A stretch of DNA of 64,000 nt from Cryptomeria japonica (taxonomy: Eukaryota > Streptophyta > Pinopsida > Cupressales > Cupressaceae): NCBI RefSeq assembly GCF_030272615.1, contig NC_081415.1, forward strand, positions 365,867,667-365,931,666, written 5' to 3'. Below the pieces are notes generated by a model. That model was given only the letters and a program-made list of their open reading frames with translations, was not told where the DNA came from and made no database searches. This document shows positions 21,789-32,744 of the stretch, piece by piece; position 1 is the first letter of the stretch; each line of letters starts with the position of its first letter. A program made the translations under genes and the position numbers.

Positions 21789-24024
21789 ATGGTTTTGATA
21801 GAAGAAGAATTAACCTTGGGCGAACAAGAAGATATCATTTCACAATTCAACACTCTTGCTTGGAGAAACAAGAGCAGTGCGGCCGAATTTAGACAAGTGA
21901 GGAGTGTCATTGACAAAGAAGAAGAATTAGGAAAACAACCTCCAATTGTCATTAGGAGAGCAGCTCCTCCCGCTCGTCAGCAATAAGGAAATTGAAATAT
22001 CAAGAATCAAAGATTGCTTCCAAGAAACGATTTAGCATGAACCGCAATGGTGCTACCACATAGAGGCCTATTCCCAATACTACAGCCTAATCTAGGATTT
22101 GACAACAATCGGAAGGATATTCTTTCAGGGTTGAATGATCTTGCTTGGAAGGAAAGGAGAAGTGGCGACGAGTATATAGTAGTGCATTTTGTCCTCAACA
22201 AAGAAGAAAAAGATATAGAGATTGGCATTGCTATTAAAAGAGCACTCCTTGATCAAAGGTTCCCACCACTTCTTGCATATCCTTGAAGAGACTCGGAGCT
22301 ACATGTTGGATCACAATACCTCATTCTCACTAGAAAGGTTTCAAAGAATTCTAAGGTCTACTCTGAGAGAAAGAGAATATCAGGAATTAAGATACACACC
22401 CAAGACTAGGTGAGGGAAGATGGATACTTCATCCAATCGAGACACACCTAGCGGGGAAGACATATTTGGCCTATTTGCATCTCCACCACATCAGTATCAA
22501 GATCAAGACTAATGACTAGATCAAGATCAACAAGCCAGTTAGGCTAACATAAGTCAGCCAATTGTGCAAGCAGCTACTTAGTCAAGTACCCAATCGAGTT
22601 CTTAACCAAGTGGAAGCACAATGGCTCACAACAATCCTCCTCCGCTGCAATTTGCTAATTATAATGATATGCCAAGAATTTTAGGAGCTTCTGCTCAAAT
22701 TACCATGTCAATGATCCAAACCATACAGCAAAAGATCACATCAAATTATTTGAAGATCACTTGAGAAATAGACCAATCCGATATGGAGATGTAGCATGCA
22801 GGCTCTTTCCCTATTATTTAGGAGAAGAGGCACTTTCCTTGTTCATCCATTTACCTACAGGCTCCATCACCTCACGGGAACTACTAAAGGATTCATTTCT
22901 TGGCAAATATGGCCCCCCAATTACACCTACAGAGTTGTATAGATAGTTTATTGAATGCAGGAGGGCGGAACATGAACCAATCAACTCATTCAACAAGAAG
23001 TTTCATAAGGCATATACTAAGTTGAAGGCTCCTTACCTCATAGAGGATGCAAAAGAAATGCACTATCATGCTTTGGATCCTCTCACGGCAATGTTTGTGA
23101 AATCCCACGTGGCTCTGGCAAAATTTAACACAGCAGACACAAAGGTCGTCAAAGTAAGCAAAGGCTTAGGCCAAAACATAGAAGGACCTTTACTTCATAT
23201 GGGATCATCAACCATGACAAACCAAATTCAAGGAACAAACCAAGCCTTGATCCATCAGACACCAATGTTGAATCCAATTCCGTTATCAGCATATCCCGTC
23301 GCACAACCATGCAATCAACTAGTGCTACACACAGGCGATTGAGCTCCCTAAGCTTCCCAGACGCATCCAGTGTACTTGCAAAATGCATCGACATCCACAA
23401 GGATGCCAGAAGAAAAGGAGTTAATGAAAGAATTAATTGAACAAGTAAAGAAGTTATCATCCGATGTCATGCATTTGTGGAACCAAAATAATCAATTGCA
23501 AAACTTGCAAAGGAAATTCCAAAAATATCAAGGGAATTATCAGAATTATCAAAGAAACAATCAAAATTTCTAAGGAAACAACTAGAACTATCAAGGGAAT
23601 AATCAAGGGTTTTGTGATAACAATCAGGGATTTTAGAAGAGAACGTGGAACACCGCGCCCTAACAACGGAAACATTCCTTCACCTTTAAACAACACGGCC
23701 GCAATTGAAAACCGACCAGCCAACAAGGTCTTCCTTGCCAAAGCAGCCCTATCAAATTGATGTAGATTGCATAACACAAGCCAGCATTCTGAATTACAAT
23801 GTCCTAAATTCAAAGTTGCAATTGATATATTTCAACAGGAGGTGCGCAACAATCAAACGGTAGAGAACCCTCCAACAACGGGATATGAGATAGTCCCTAC
23901 AATTAGATATGATCAAGCTTTAATCATTGAGGATTTCCATTTTCCTCCCGTAATGGACGAAGAACTGCGAGATCAAAATGGTAGATTTCCACCCGCATCA
24001 GCGAGCGCTCCTATGGTACCACCA
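21789..24024 (+). pseudogene. Gypsy element B gag (decayed)
   Basis: Ty3/gypsy gag with several stops and frame changes. The N-terminal segments have repeated NTLAWRNKSSAAEFRQV and NDLAWKERRSGDEY motifs. The capsid-like retrotransposon gag domain runs through about 22725-23150 with CRLFPYYLGEEALSLF, DSFLGKYGPP and EPINSFNKKFHKAY. A Gln/Asn-rich stretch follows at about 23480-23640 (NYQNYQRNNQNF). A C-x2-H-x4-H-x4-C knuckle (CRLHNTSQHSELQC) lies at about 23760-23800. Gag is cut at about 24024-24050 where LINE-1 sequence begins. No protease or pol of this element follows. Confidence 0.8.
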
Positions 24025-24044
24025 GATCCCAGTTCTCGCCTTTG

Positions 24045-25107
24045 TCTGCCAATGGACCAATTGAAGAATCGCATTATGATTCTTGATAAGTTTCATAGGA
24101 AGGTTTCCCATTGGACCAATAGGTGACTCTCTATTGTTGGGAGAGTGACTCTTCTTAAGTCAGTGATCCAGGCTCTCCCTATTTATAGGTGTTTTATTCA
24201 GGTGGCTCCCTCAGGTTTCATTCAAGAGTTTGATGCTCTTTCACGTCAATTCTCGCGAGCAGGTAGTTTGCACGCAAAAAAGTGTAATCTAGTGAAGTGG
24301 GGCATTGTTTGTAGGACAAAACAGGAAGGGGGCCTTGGTCTTCGGCAGGCTAGTCTTAATAGCCAAGTTTTGGCAGCTAAGCTTTATTGGAGATGGTGTT
24401 GTCATCAGGACCAAGATTGAGCTAAAATTCTCACTTCTAAGTACTTAGGAGGAGTGGAGGATATAGGTGTACCCCGGTGTAGTCTTGAGGGAAAAAGCTC
24501 TTTGATCTGGAATACTCTCAAACGAGGTGCCAATTTAATTAAGCGAGGGCTCTTTTGGATTTACAATAGAGGTGTTGAGGCTTTGTTTTGGTTTGATTCC
24601 TAGGATAGGACTCCTATCATAACAAAGTTTCTACACTTAAGATCCTTGTGCAACAATTTTTTCTTGAGGTAGGTTGGAGTAAGGTGGAGGATTATAAGAC
24701 TCCTTAGGCTTGGGGCAAGCTGAAGTGTTTAGGTGGAAAGAACCTCATAGTGGCCTCCCAAGGGCTCTGAGGAGGATTGACAGGAGCTTGGAAAGCTATT
24801 AGCTGGTAGAGCCTATCATTCTTTGGAAGGGAGAGACTCTCTTGCTTGGGGCCCATATTCGAAGGAAAATTCACAGTGGCTTTGGGTTATCAAGAGCTAG
24901 ACAGGATGACTCGCGAAAGAACAAGGGTTCCCTAGTGGAAGCACGCATGGAACAAATTCTATTGGCCTAAATGAAATTTCTTCATGTGAATGGTTGTGCA
25001 GGGTAGATGTCTCAATTGGGAGAACTTGAAAAACAGAGGCTTCCAGGGTCCTTCTAGGTGTGTCTTGTGCAATCTCAATGAAGAATGCTATTCACATACC
25101 TTGTTCT
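24045..25107 (+). pseudogene. LINE-1: C-terminal part of reverse transcriptase and zf-RVT domain
   Basis: Remnant of a plant non-LTR retrotransposon. The segment starts with KNRIMILDKFHRKVSHW, then LSIVGRVTLLKSVIQALPIY and LVKWGIVCRTKQEGGLG, which are the conserved end of LINE reverse transcriptase. The zinc-binding zf-RVT motif follows near 25020-25100 (LKNRGF ... CVLCNLNEE). The endonuclease and the catalytic RT part are missing, as in 5'-truncated LINE insertions. Stops at 24125 and 24418 show decay. It is interrupted by copia-2 after 25107 and continues at 31202. Confidence 0.85.
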
Positions 25108-26016
25108 TGTTAGAATTATGTTATATGTTGTCATTGATGTCAACTCTTGTGGTCTGGATGTGGTATGTTGAGCAGTAGTGTTTGTATGAGACGGTATTGG
25201 GCGTTTGGAGGTTTCCCGGATGTCTTGACTTTTTGGAATGTGTTGCTAATATTATTCAATGCTATACTTGGGTCTAGATTGATTCAGAAGTCAAGATCTT
25301 GGTCCGGAAGTCGAGATTGTGATATGGAGGTTGTATGGCGTGTGAATAATGTTTTAGGTTCAACTTTGGCGATGTTCGTAGCGTGTTGATGTGTTCAATG
25401 AGGAACGTTGTGGTGTGGTCTACTTCTCATTCCTTCCCACCACCAAAATGTTTAGTGGAGACCTATTTTAAATCTTTGTCTTGACCGACATTGAGGATTA
25501 TGTTTTCCCGGAGATAGTATATGTAGGAGTTTGATCTAGATGAGTTGGAGGGTGGCTTTTTGTGTTGAAAATAAGCGATATAGAAAGAATCTACTCGATG
25601 TGTTGAGTTGTGTTGTTGATTGTTACTAGAAGTAGTTCTGGCTATGTAGACTGTGTTTCAGTGGTGGATTCTCTTTATCTCTCTCTTGGGCAGTGAGCTT
25701 CTTTCTAAGCAATGAACCTTTCTGGGCAGTGAGCCCTCCCGCATTGAGCATCTTGGCAGTGAGCCATCCATTGTAAAAATCACCTTAACCGGTGTTTATA
25801 TATTGAGAATTAGCATTCTCCGTAGTTTTTCCCTTCTTGAGTTTTCCACGCAAATTCTAGTGTTTCTTGTGTCTGATCTATTATGTGCATATGCTTGGAT
25901 ATGTATCTATCTTTTATTAATTTTGCTAGTTGTTCCGGATCTGTGAATAAAGTTTAAAAAGAATTTTTTATTGACAACTGATTCACCCTCCCTCTCAGTT
26001 GCCCGATTATTCAACA
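25108..26016 (+). repeat. copia-2 5' LTR
   Basis: Begins TGTTAGAATTATGTTATATG and ends GATTATTCAACA. It matches 30297-31196 along its full length, with substitutions and small indels. Confidence 0.92.
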
Positions 26017-26018
26017 AT

Positions 26019-26030
26019 TGGTATCAGAGC
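26019..26030 (+). other. copia-2 primer-binding site
   Basis: TGGTATCAGAGC two bases after the LTR end; initiator-methionine tRNA type. Confidence 0.92.
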
Positions 26031-26079
26031 TTTGGTTCCTTGAAATAGAGCTTAACTGCTTGAGGTAGATCCTGATCCA

Positions 26080-27072
26080 ATGGCACACAAATTATCTATT
26101 CCTATCTTTGAAGGATCCAATTACAATTTCTGGAAAGTAAAGATGAGAGATTATCTGGTTTCTCTAGGTTACAACACTTGGAAGGCTGTGGAGACTAAGT
26201 ATGTTCAATCAGCGAATGGTGTTACTACTCCAGAAGAAGTTCAAGCCTATCAAGAAAATGAAAAGGCAAGGTATGCTATCTTTAGTGCATAATCAAAAAC
26301 TGAATTAACAAAAGTTATCTCTTTGAATACTGCTTATGAGGTTTGGCAGAAGCTGAAACATATCTATGAAGGAAATGAGAGAGTTAAGTTGACAAAAAGG
26401 CTAACAGCTAAGCGAAGATATGAGAACCTGAAGATGGAAGAAGGAGAAGACATTGTGAGCTATTTTGAGAAGGTTGACAACACTGTGAATAAAATCAGAG
26501 AGCTTGGAGGCACTCTGAATGATAAAGATGTTATTGACAAAATCTTGATGACTTTACCGGTGAGTTACAATGATAAGATCTCAGCTATTGAAGAAACATA
26601 TGATCCGAAGAAGTTCACTAGAGAGCAGCTATTTGGTACCCTGATTGCATTTGAAGTAAGAAAGTTTGGAAAGGACAAAGACAAATCGGAGACAGCATTC
26701 AAAGCATTTGAAGATGGTCCGGATGATGATGAGAGCCCAGATGAGATGGAAGCAAACTTTGTGAGGAAACTTAAGAAAGACACCGGCAAGTACAAAGGTA
26801 TGTTACCCTTTAAATGTTTCAAATGTGGAAAGATTGGTCATATAGCTACTAAATGTCTAGAAAAGGGAACAAGACAAAAGTTTAGGGAAAACAAGGGAAA
26901 GTTCAATAATAAAGCATATTATGTTAAAGATGATGCTAGCATTTCAGATGATGAATCAGACTATGAAGAAGGTAACTGTTTTCTTCTGGTAAAAAAGGGT
27001 GTTCCTAGATTTGACATTTCAAGACTATTGCTATTGCATTTCATGCTAGAAGAGATAAGAATGAATGGTTGA
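26080..27072 (+). pseudogene. copia-2 gag
   Basis: One reading frame from ATG at 26080 (MAHKLSIPIFEGSNYNFW) with a single TAA at 26290-26292, continuing at 26293-27072. It has the copia gag domain (NTAYEVWQKLKHIYEG, DVIDKILMTLPVSYND) and one CCHC knuckle CFKCGKIGHIATKC near 26815-26857. An acidic stretch (DGPDDDESPDEME) precedes the knuckle. The frame is lost at about 27060 at the protease. Confidence 0.88.
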
Positions 27073-27960
27073 TTGATAATGTTCAAATCCTATGACTGGT
27101 GATAAAAGTAAGTTCATAAAGCTTGAACACTATGATGGAGGTTCTGTTAGGTTCGGAGATGATCAGACAACACAAATTGTTGGAATTGGTTCAATTACTT
27201 TTGATGGAAAACATAACACTGACAATGTTTACTATGTGAAAAGTTTGCATCATAATCTTTAGAGTGTTGGACAGATGTGCAAAAATGGATATAATGTTGT
27301 TTTCCAGGATAATGGATGTGAGGTCCGGAAAGAGTCCGGAACGGTTATTGCAGTTAGAAGACGGACAAATGGAAATATGTATCAGTTGGAAGGAGCTACA
27401 AGACACTGTTTAATATCACAACTTGATGACAACTGGCTATGGCACCAGAGGATGTGTCATATCAATTTTGACACCCTGGTGCAGATAAGTTCACGAAGTG
27501 TAGTGAGAAATCTACCGAGATTGACTAAACTGGATAACAACATCTACAAGGAATGTCAAGTGGGAAAACACACAAAGAGCACATTCAAAGGAAAAGAGTA
27601 CTCGTCCACCAGAGTACTGGATTTGGCTCACACAGATCTATGTGGTCCGACCAGAACAAGGAGCTTGCAAGGTGAGAGGTATTTCATGCTACTAATTGAT
27701 GATTATTCTAGGATGATTTGGGTTGCATTTTTAAGAGAGAAGTCTAAAGCATTAGATAAGTTCAAGATATTCAAGGCAAAGGTTGAGAATGAGGTTGATA
27801 GAAAAATCAAGTGTTTAAGATCTGACAGAGGTGGAGAATTATTTCAGATGAGTTTAATGACTACTATGAGAAAAATGGAATTAGAAGACAGTTATCTATC
27901 CCCCGGACACCATAATAGAATGGTGTAGTGGCAAGAATGAACTGAACTATACAAGAGGCA
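27062..27960 (+). pseudogene. copia-2 protease remnant and integrase
   Basis: At 27066-27100 the protease active-site region reads EWLID then, after a small deletion that shifts frame, CSNPMTGDKSKF. The Ser-Gly of the expected Asp-Ser-Gly triad is lost. The integrase zinc finger has both His (HQRMCH) but one Cys of the second pair is Tyr (IYKECQVGKH). The core keeps the first Asp (HTDLCGP) and second Asp (LRSDRGGE). The region of the catalytic Glu (about 27900-27950) is frameshifted and contains stops. The integrase is not functional. Confidence 0.85.
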
Positions 27961-28599
27961 GCTAGGACTATGATGAAAGGAGCAGACTTATCGAAAGTTT
28001 ACTGGAGAGAAACAGTTCATACAACAGCATACACTCTTAATAGAATTTTGTATTGGAGGAAATATGGAAAGACATCTTATGAACTTTGGCATGGTAGAAC
28101 TCCGACAATGAAATATTTCAAAGTATTTGGAAGCAAGTGCTATATCCGGAGAGATGAGGATAATCTTGGAAAGTTCGACAGCAAAGCGGATGAAGGTATA
28201 TTCTTAGGTTACTCAACAAAGAGCAAGGCATATCGGTGTTACAACAAAAGGCTGAATAAGATTGTTGAAAGTGCAAATGTGAGAGTTGATGAAAACACTT
28301 CAAAAAACTCAAAAATAGCAACAGGAGATGAATCTAACGAGTTCGAAGAAAAGAAAAAGGAAGAAGAAAACTGAAGAGAGAAAACTGAAGAGAAGAAAAG
28401 AATGATCAAGATGATCCGGCATATACATCCAAAAATCCAAGGTATGTTCAGAAGAATCATTCAAAAGATCAAATTATTGGAGATAAGAGCAAAGGTATCA
28501 TCACAAGAAGCAAAGCAACTCAAGAACAAGTTCTATTATGTTAACTATCTAAAACTAAGCCAAAGACAGTAGAAGAAGCTTGTAATGATCAAAATTGGA

Positions 28600-29153
28600 T
28601 GAAGACAATGAAAGAGGAACTAGACCAAATTGAGAAAAATCAGACATAAGAATTAGTCAACAAACTGAAAGACAAGAATGTAATTGGAACTAAATGGGTA
28701 TTCTGGAACAAGCTGGATGGAGATAGAAAGGTTGTGAGAAACAAGGCAAGGTTGTGTTGCAAAGCATATACTCAGATTGAAGGCATTGACTTTGATGAAA
28801 CTTATGCCCCGGTTGCCTGGATGGAGGCAATAAGGATGTTCTTGCCATTTATAGCATTCAAGGACTTCAAGGTCTATCAGATGGATGTAAAATTAGCATT
28901 CTTGAATGGAGAATTGAAAGACGCGGTTTACATTGAACAACCAAAAGGTTTCAGGTTGAGAGATGATCCAAACATTGTTTGTAGATTGAAAAAGGCTTTG
29001 TATGGACTGAAACAAGCCCCTAGAGCTTGGCATGGAAGATTAGACAAGTACCTAACTGATCAAGGATTTCAGAAGGGTTCGCCTAATAGCAATTTATACT
29101 TCAGGATAGATTCAGGTAAAATTGTAATTGTTGTAATGTATGTTGTGATATAA
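28600..29153 (+). pseudogene. copia-2 reverse transcriptase
   Basis: Ty1/copia RT with FDETYAPVAWMEAIR, YQMDVKLAFLNGEL and KALYGLKQAPRAWHGRL. At the catalytic YVDD box the frame is lost after Tyr-Val by a one-base deletion near 29143, and a stop follows. The segment before 28734 (TKWVFWNKLDGD) is in the same domain but separated by stops. Confidence 0.88.
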
Positions 29154-29199
29154 TCTTTGGAGGAAATGAAGGTATGTGCAGAAGAATTGCTAATGAGAT

Positions 29200-30085
29200 G
29201 CAAAAAGAATTTGAGATGTCCATGATTGGTGAGTTAAATTTCTTGTTTTGCAAGTTAATCAAAATGATAAAGGAATTTTCATTTCTCAGTCTAAGTACAT
29301 CAAGGAGTTGTTGAAGAAGTTTGGGTTGGAGAACTCCAAACCGGTGTGTACACCTATGACCACCAGATGTAAGTTAACCAAAGATGACAAATCTCTTAAG
29401 GCAGATGCAAGTCGATACATGTCAATTATTGGAGAACTATTATATTTGACTGCCACTAGACCAGATATCATGTATGCAATATGTTTGGCAGCCGAATTTT
29501 AGCAAGAACCAAAAGAATCACATGTTGTGGAAGTAAAAAGGATTTTTAGATATCTAAAGGGCATAGAATAGTTTGGTTTGTGGTATCCCAGGAGCTCAGA
29601 TTTTACCTTGTCAGCTTATACAAATGCAGACTGGGCCGGAAGTGTTTATGACAGATAAAGTACAAGTGGAGGAGCATTCTTTCTTGGCTCCCAGTTCATT
29701 GCTTGGTCAAGTAAGAAATAAGACTTCGTGTCTCTATCTACAACTGAAGCAAAGTACATTGCAGTATCCTCATGTTGCACACAGATCTTATGGATGAAGC
29801 AGACTTTGAAGGACATCAGTGTAAAGTTTGATGACCCTATCTCAATCATGTGTGACAATACCAGTGCCATAATATTTCAAAGAATTCAGTACAACATTCC
29901 AGAACAAAGCATGTATCTATTAGGTATCATTTCTTGAGGGAAGAAGTGTTAGACAATGAAGTCGGACTTGAGTATGTACCCACAAAGGAACAGATTGCAG
30001 ATATATTCTATAAAGCGTTGTGCAAAGATAATTTTGAGTATCTTCGGCACAAGTTAGGGGTATTACCCCTTTCCAGTTTGAACTA
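29200..30085 (+). pseudogene. copia-2 RT end and RNase H
   Basis: The 3' part of RT continues in another frame (ISQSKYIKELLKKFGLE, TRPDIMYAI). RNase H follows, with LSTTEAKYIAVSSC at 29731-29772, MCDNTSAI and the terminal motif PTKEQIADIF. Several stops and frame changes are present. Confidence 0.83.
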
Positions 30086-30281
30086 ACATGCATTTTGATG
30101 TGCATTGGTCCGGTGAGCAGCTTGCATATTCTTATCTGGACTGATGCTTGGGGACTTCCTCTTTGGGGGGGCAAGAGTGAGTTTCATAGGGGGGGTGTTA
30201 CCCACCTTTTGTCATTGTTGTCAAAGGGGGAGAGAGTATGTTGATATCATGATTTTTGTCTTGATAGATGTTGCCATCAAT

Positions 30282-30296
30282 GACAAAGGGGGAGAT
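30282..30296 (+). other. copia-2 polypurine tract
   Basis: ACAAAGGGGGAGAT lies directly before the 3' LTR start TGTTAACATT. A second similar tract (TCAAAGGGGGAGAGAG) lies at about 30212. Confidence 0.85.
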
Positions 30297-31196
30297 TGTT
30301 AACATTATGTTATATGTTGACATTGATGTCAAATCCTGTGGTCCAGATTAAGTTTGGATGTGGTATGTTGAGCAGTAGTGTATGTATGAGATGGTATTGA
30401 GTGTTTGGAGGTTTCTCAAATTTCCTGATGTCCTGGCTTTTCGGAAGATGTGTCGCTAATATTATTCAATGCTATTATTGGACCAGATTGATCCGGAAGT
30501 CGAGATTGTGATATGGCGGTTGTATGTGGATAATGTTTTAGGTTCGGCTTTGGCGATGTTTGTAGCACGTTGATGTGTTCAATGAGGAACGTTGTGATGT
30601 GGTCTACTTCTCTTTCCTTCCCACCACTGGAATGTTTAGTGGAGACCTATTTTAGATCTTTGTCTTGGCCGACATTGAGGATTATGTTTCTCCAAAGACA
30701 GTATATGTAGGAGTTTGATCTGGATGAGTTGGAGGGTGGCTTTTGTGTTGAAGATAAGAGAGATTGAAAGAATCTAGTTGATGTGTTGAGTTGTGTTGTT
30801 GATTGTTACCGGAAGCAGTTATAGTTGTGCAGACTGTGTTTCAATGGTGGATTCTCTTTATCTTTTTATCTTCAGCAGTGAGCTTCTTTCTGGGCAATGA
30901 GCCCTCCCGCAGTGAGCATCTTGGTAGTGAGCCATCCTTTGTAAAAATCACCTTAACCGGTGTCACCTTAACAGGTGTTTATATATTGAGAATTAGCATT
31001 CTTCGTGGTTTTTCCCTTCTTGGGTTTTCCACATAAATTCTGGTGTTTCTTGTGTTTGATCTGTTATGTGCATATGCTTGGATATTTATCTGTCTTTTAT
31101 TAATTCTATTAGTTGTTTTGGATCTGTGAATAAAGTTTTTAAAAAAATTATTGACAACTAATTCACCCCCCCTCTCAATTGCCCGAACATTCAACA
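30297..31196 (+). repeat. copia-2 3' LTR
   Basis: Begins TGTTAACATTATGTTATATG and ends CGAACATTCAACA, next to the GTTCT duplication. Confidence 0.92.
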
Positions 31197-31201
31197 GTTC
31201 T

Positions 31202-32255
31202 TGTGTCTCTTCTCTAGGGAAATTTGGCATTGCTGGTGGGGAGTTTGGAATAAGGCATGTATCCATGCTTCTTCTTTGGTTGAGTTCTGGGGTCTTTTGG
31301 GAAACTCCCCTTCCAAGACTCCCTTTCTCCATATTGCCTAGGATATAGGTCCTTCCTTTATTCTATGGCAGATCTAACTGGAGAGGAACAAGAGGCTTTT
31401 CCAGGATAAGAAAATGATGAGTCATCAAGTCAAGATGAGAATTATAAGTACTCTTCAAAAGACCTTATCTGCAAAATGTGGTTTGTTCATTCCTATGGAT
31501 CTTGATGATGGTGCTACCATTCAAAGGTTGGTTTTGGTTGGTAATAGTGGAAGGCCACCCTCTTCCAAGGCTCGTCGGCAGGGCAAGAGAAAGATCCAGT
31601 GTGACGGATGTTGGTTGCCTCCACCTTTGAGTGTCCTAAAGATAAATATTGATGGCGCTTTTAGAGGTAATCCAGGACATGCTGGGATCAATAGGGTTGG
31701 TAGGGATAGCTCGGGAGTTGTAATCTTTTTCTTTTCTATTTACAAAGGGCAACATACTAACAACTTATGGAAGCTCTAGCTGTCCTTTATGCATTGGAGA
31801 AGAGTTGTGCTCTCGGCTAGAGAAAGGTTATCTATGAATCTGATTCACAAATTGTGGTTGATATGTTGTATAGGAGGCAAGTGGCGAGAGTGAGCTGGCA
31901 GTTGGCCTTGGTGGTAAAGCAGATTGCACATCTTTGTAGTTCTATGGATTCAATTACCTTTTGTCAAATTCCTCAAGAATGGAATAAGGAAGCGGATTGT
32001 TTGGCGAAATGGGCCTCTAATCAGATGGGGATATGGAATGTGGAAGAGTGGGAACATTTAGCCACGAAGCATTCTAGAATTTTAGAATGTCTAGTTTTGG
32101 ATGATAGGAGAGACTGCGAGAGGGTCTCAAGAGTTTCTTGATTTGTGGTTTTTATTTGTATTGTGGGCCTTGCCAGTGAACTTGTTGGCTCTTGTTGCTT
32201 TCTAATGATCTTCTTTGGTTAATAAATTTTTACCCCCTTTTTAAAAATTAAAAAA
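31202..32255 (+). pseudogene. LINE-1 3' part: RNase H domain and poly(A) tail
   Basis: It resumes the zf-RVT region after copia-2, then reads into a plant LINE RNase H domain: LKINIDGAFRGNPGHAG (first Asp, about 31636-31690), ALAVLYALEK with the Glu position degraded, IYESDSQIVVDML (Asp, about 31829) and QEWNKEADCLAKWA (Asp, about 31975-32015). Frames 31414-31779 and 31854-32141 hold most of it. The element ends in an A-rich tail at about 32244-32256. The RNase H domain is typical of one branch of plant L1-type LINEs. Confidence 0.85.
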
Positions 32256-32256
32256 A

Positions 32257-32744
32257 CTCCTCCAATAAAATATTATTTCTCTGCGAATTTGAGATTGAAC
32301 TATCAATTGTATCTCTAGCCTCTAAAGGTTTTCATAAAAATCCCTCTATTCTACAATCTAACTTTAAATCCAACTATGTAATCTAAATGATCACTTCAAG
32401 GCCATCTAGAGAAAGTCTTTCACTGCTGAAAATGGATTCTCAAGCACATCTTGAGAAGATAAATTTGAGAAAAATCTCAAATCAACGGAAGAAATTATAA
32501 AATCATTCCATATCTTTTCCAATCTCCAGAGCCTTCTTTATAATATATATATTCAGTTACTAGTTTCCCAAACAGTTGCATTATAAAGTGACTTTAATTT
32601 AATTAAACTAAGCCTAAAGTCACTTTAATTAATTATTATTAATGTTATCTTTTAATTTAATTTTTATGTAATAATATTAAATAATTGATTTTAATTCTTT
32701 TTGCTCCACTTTAGTCTTCAAAAATAAAACGGGACATTACACTT
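32257..32744 (-). repeat. Gypsy-type LTR fragment (TGTAATGTCC family)
   Basis: The minus strand begins TGTAATGTCCCG at 32744. AT-rich sequence, a TATA-like TTATAAAG (near 32540) and the conserved CTGGAGATTGGA follow. The same start and the same CTGGAGATTGGA block are in the LTR ending at 40331. The lower-coordinate end is cut by the LINE-1 tail. The part at 32257-32345 repeats 545-640. Confidence 0.6.

Larger units (their letters stand above)
25108..31196 (+). mobile_element. copia-2: full-length, inactive Sirevirus-like Ty1/copia element
   Basis: LTRs at 25108-26016 and 30297-31196 are flanked by the 5-bp duplication GTTCT (25103-25107 and 31197-31201). The primer site is TGGTATCAGAGC at 26019-26030 and the purine tract is at 30282-30296. 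Gag, protease, integrase, RT and RNase H are in copia order. Two nearby purine-rich copies (AAAGGGGGAGA at about 30215 and 30285) and the LTR terminal motif GATTCACC(C/T)YCCYTCTCA fit Sireviruses. It is inserted in LINE-1. Coding damage affects every enzyme. Confidence 0.93.
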
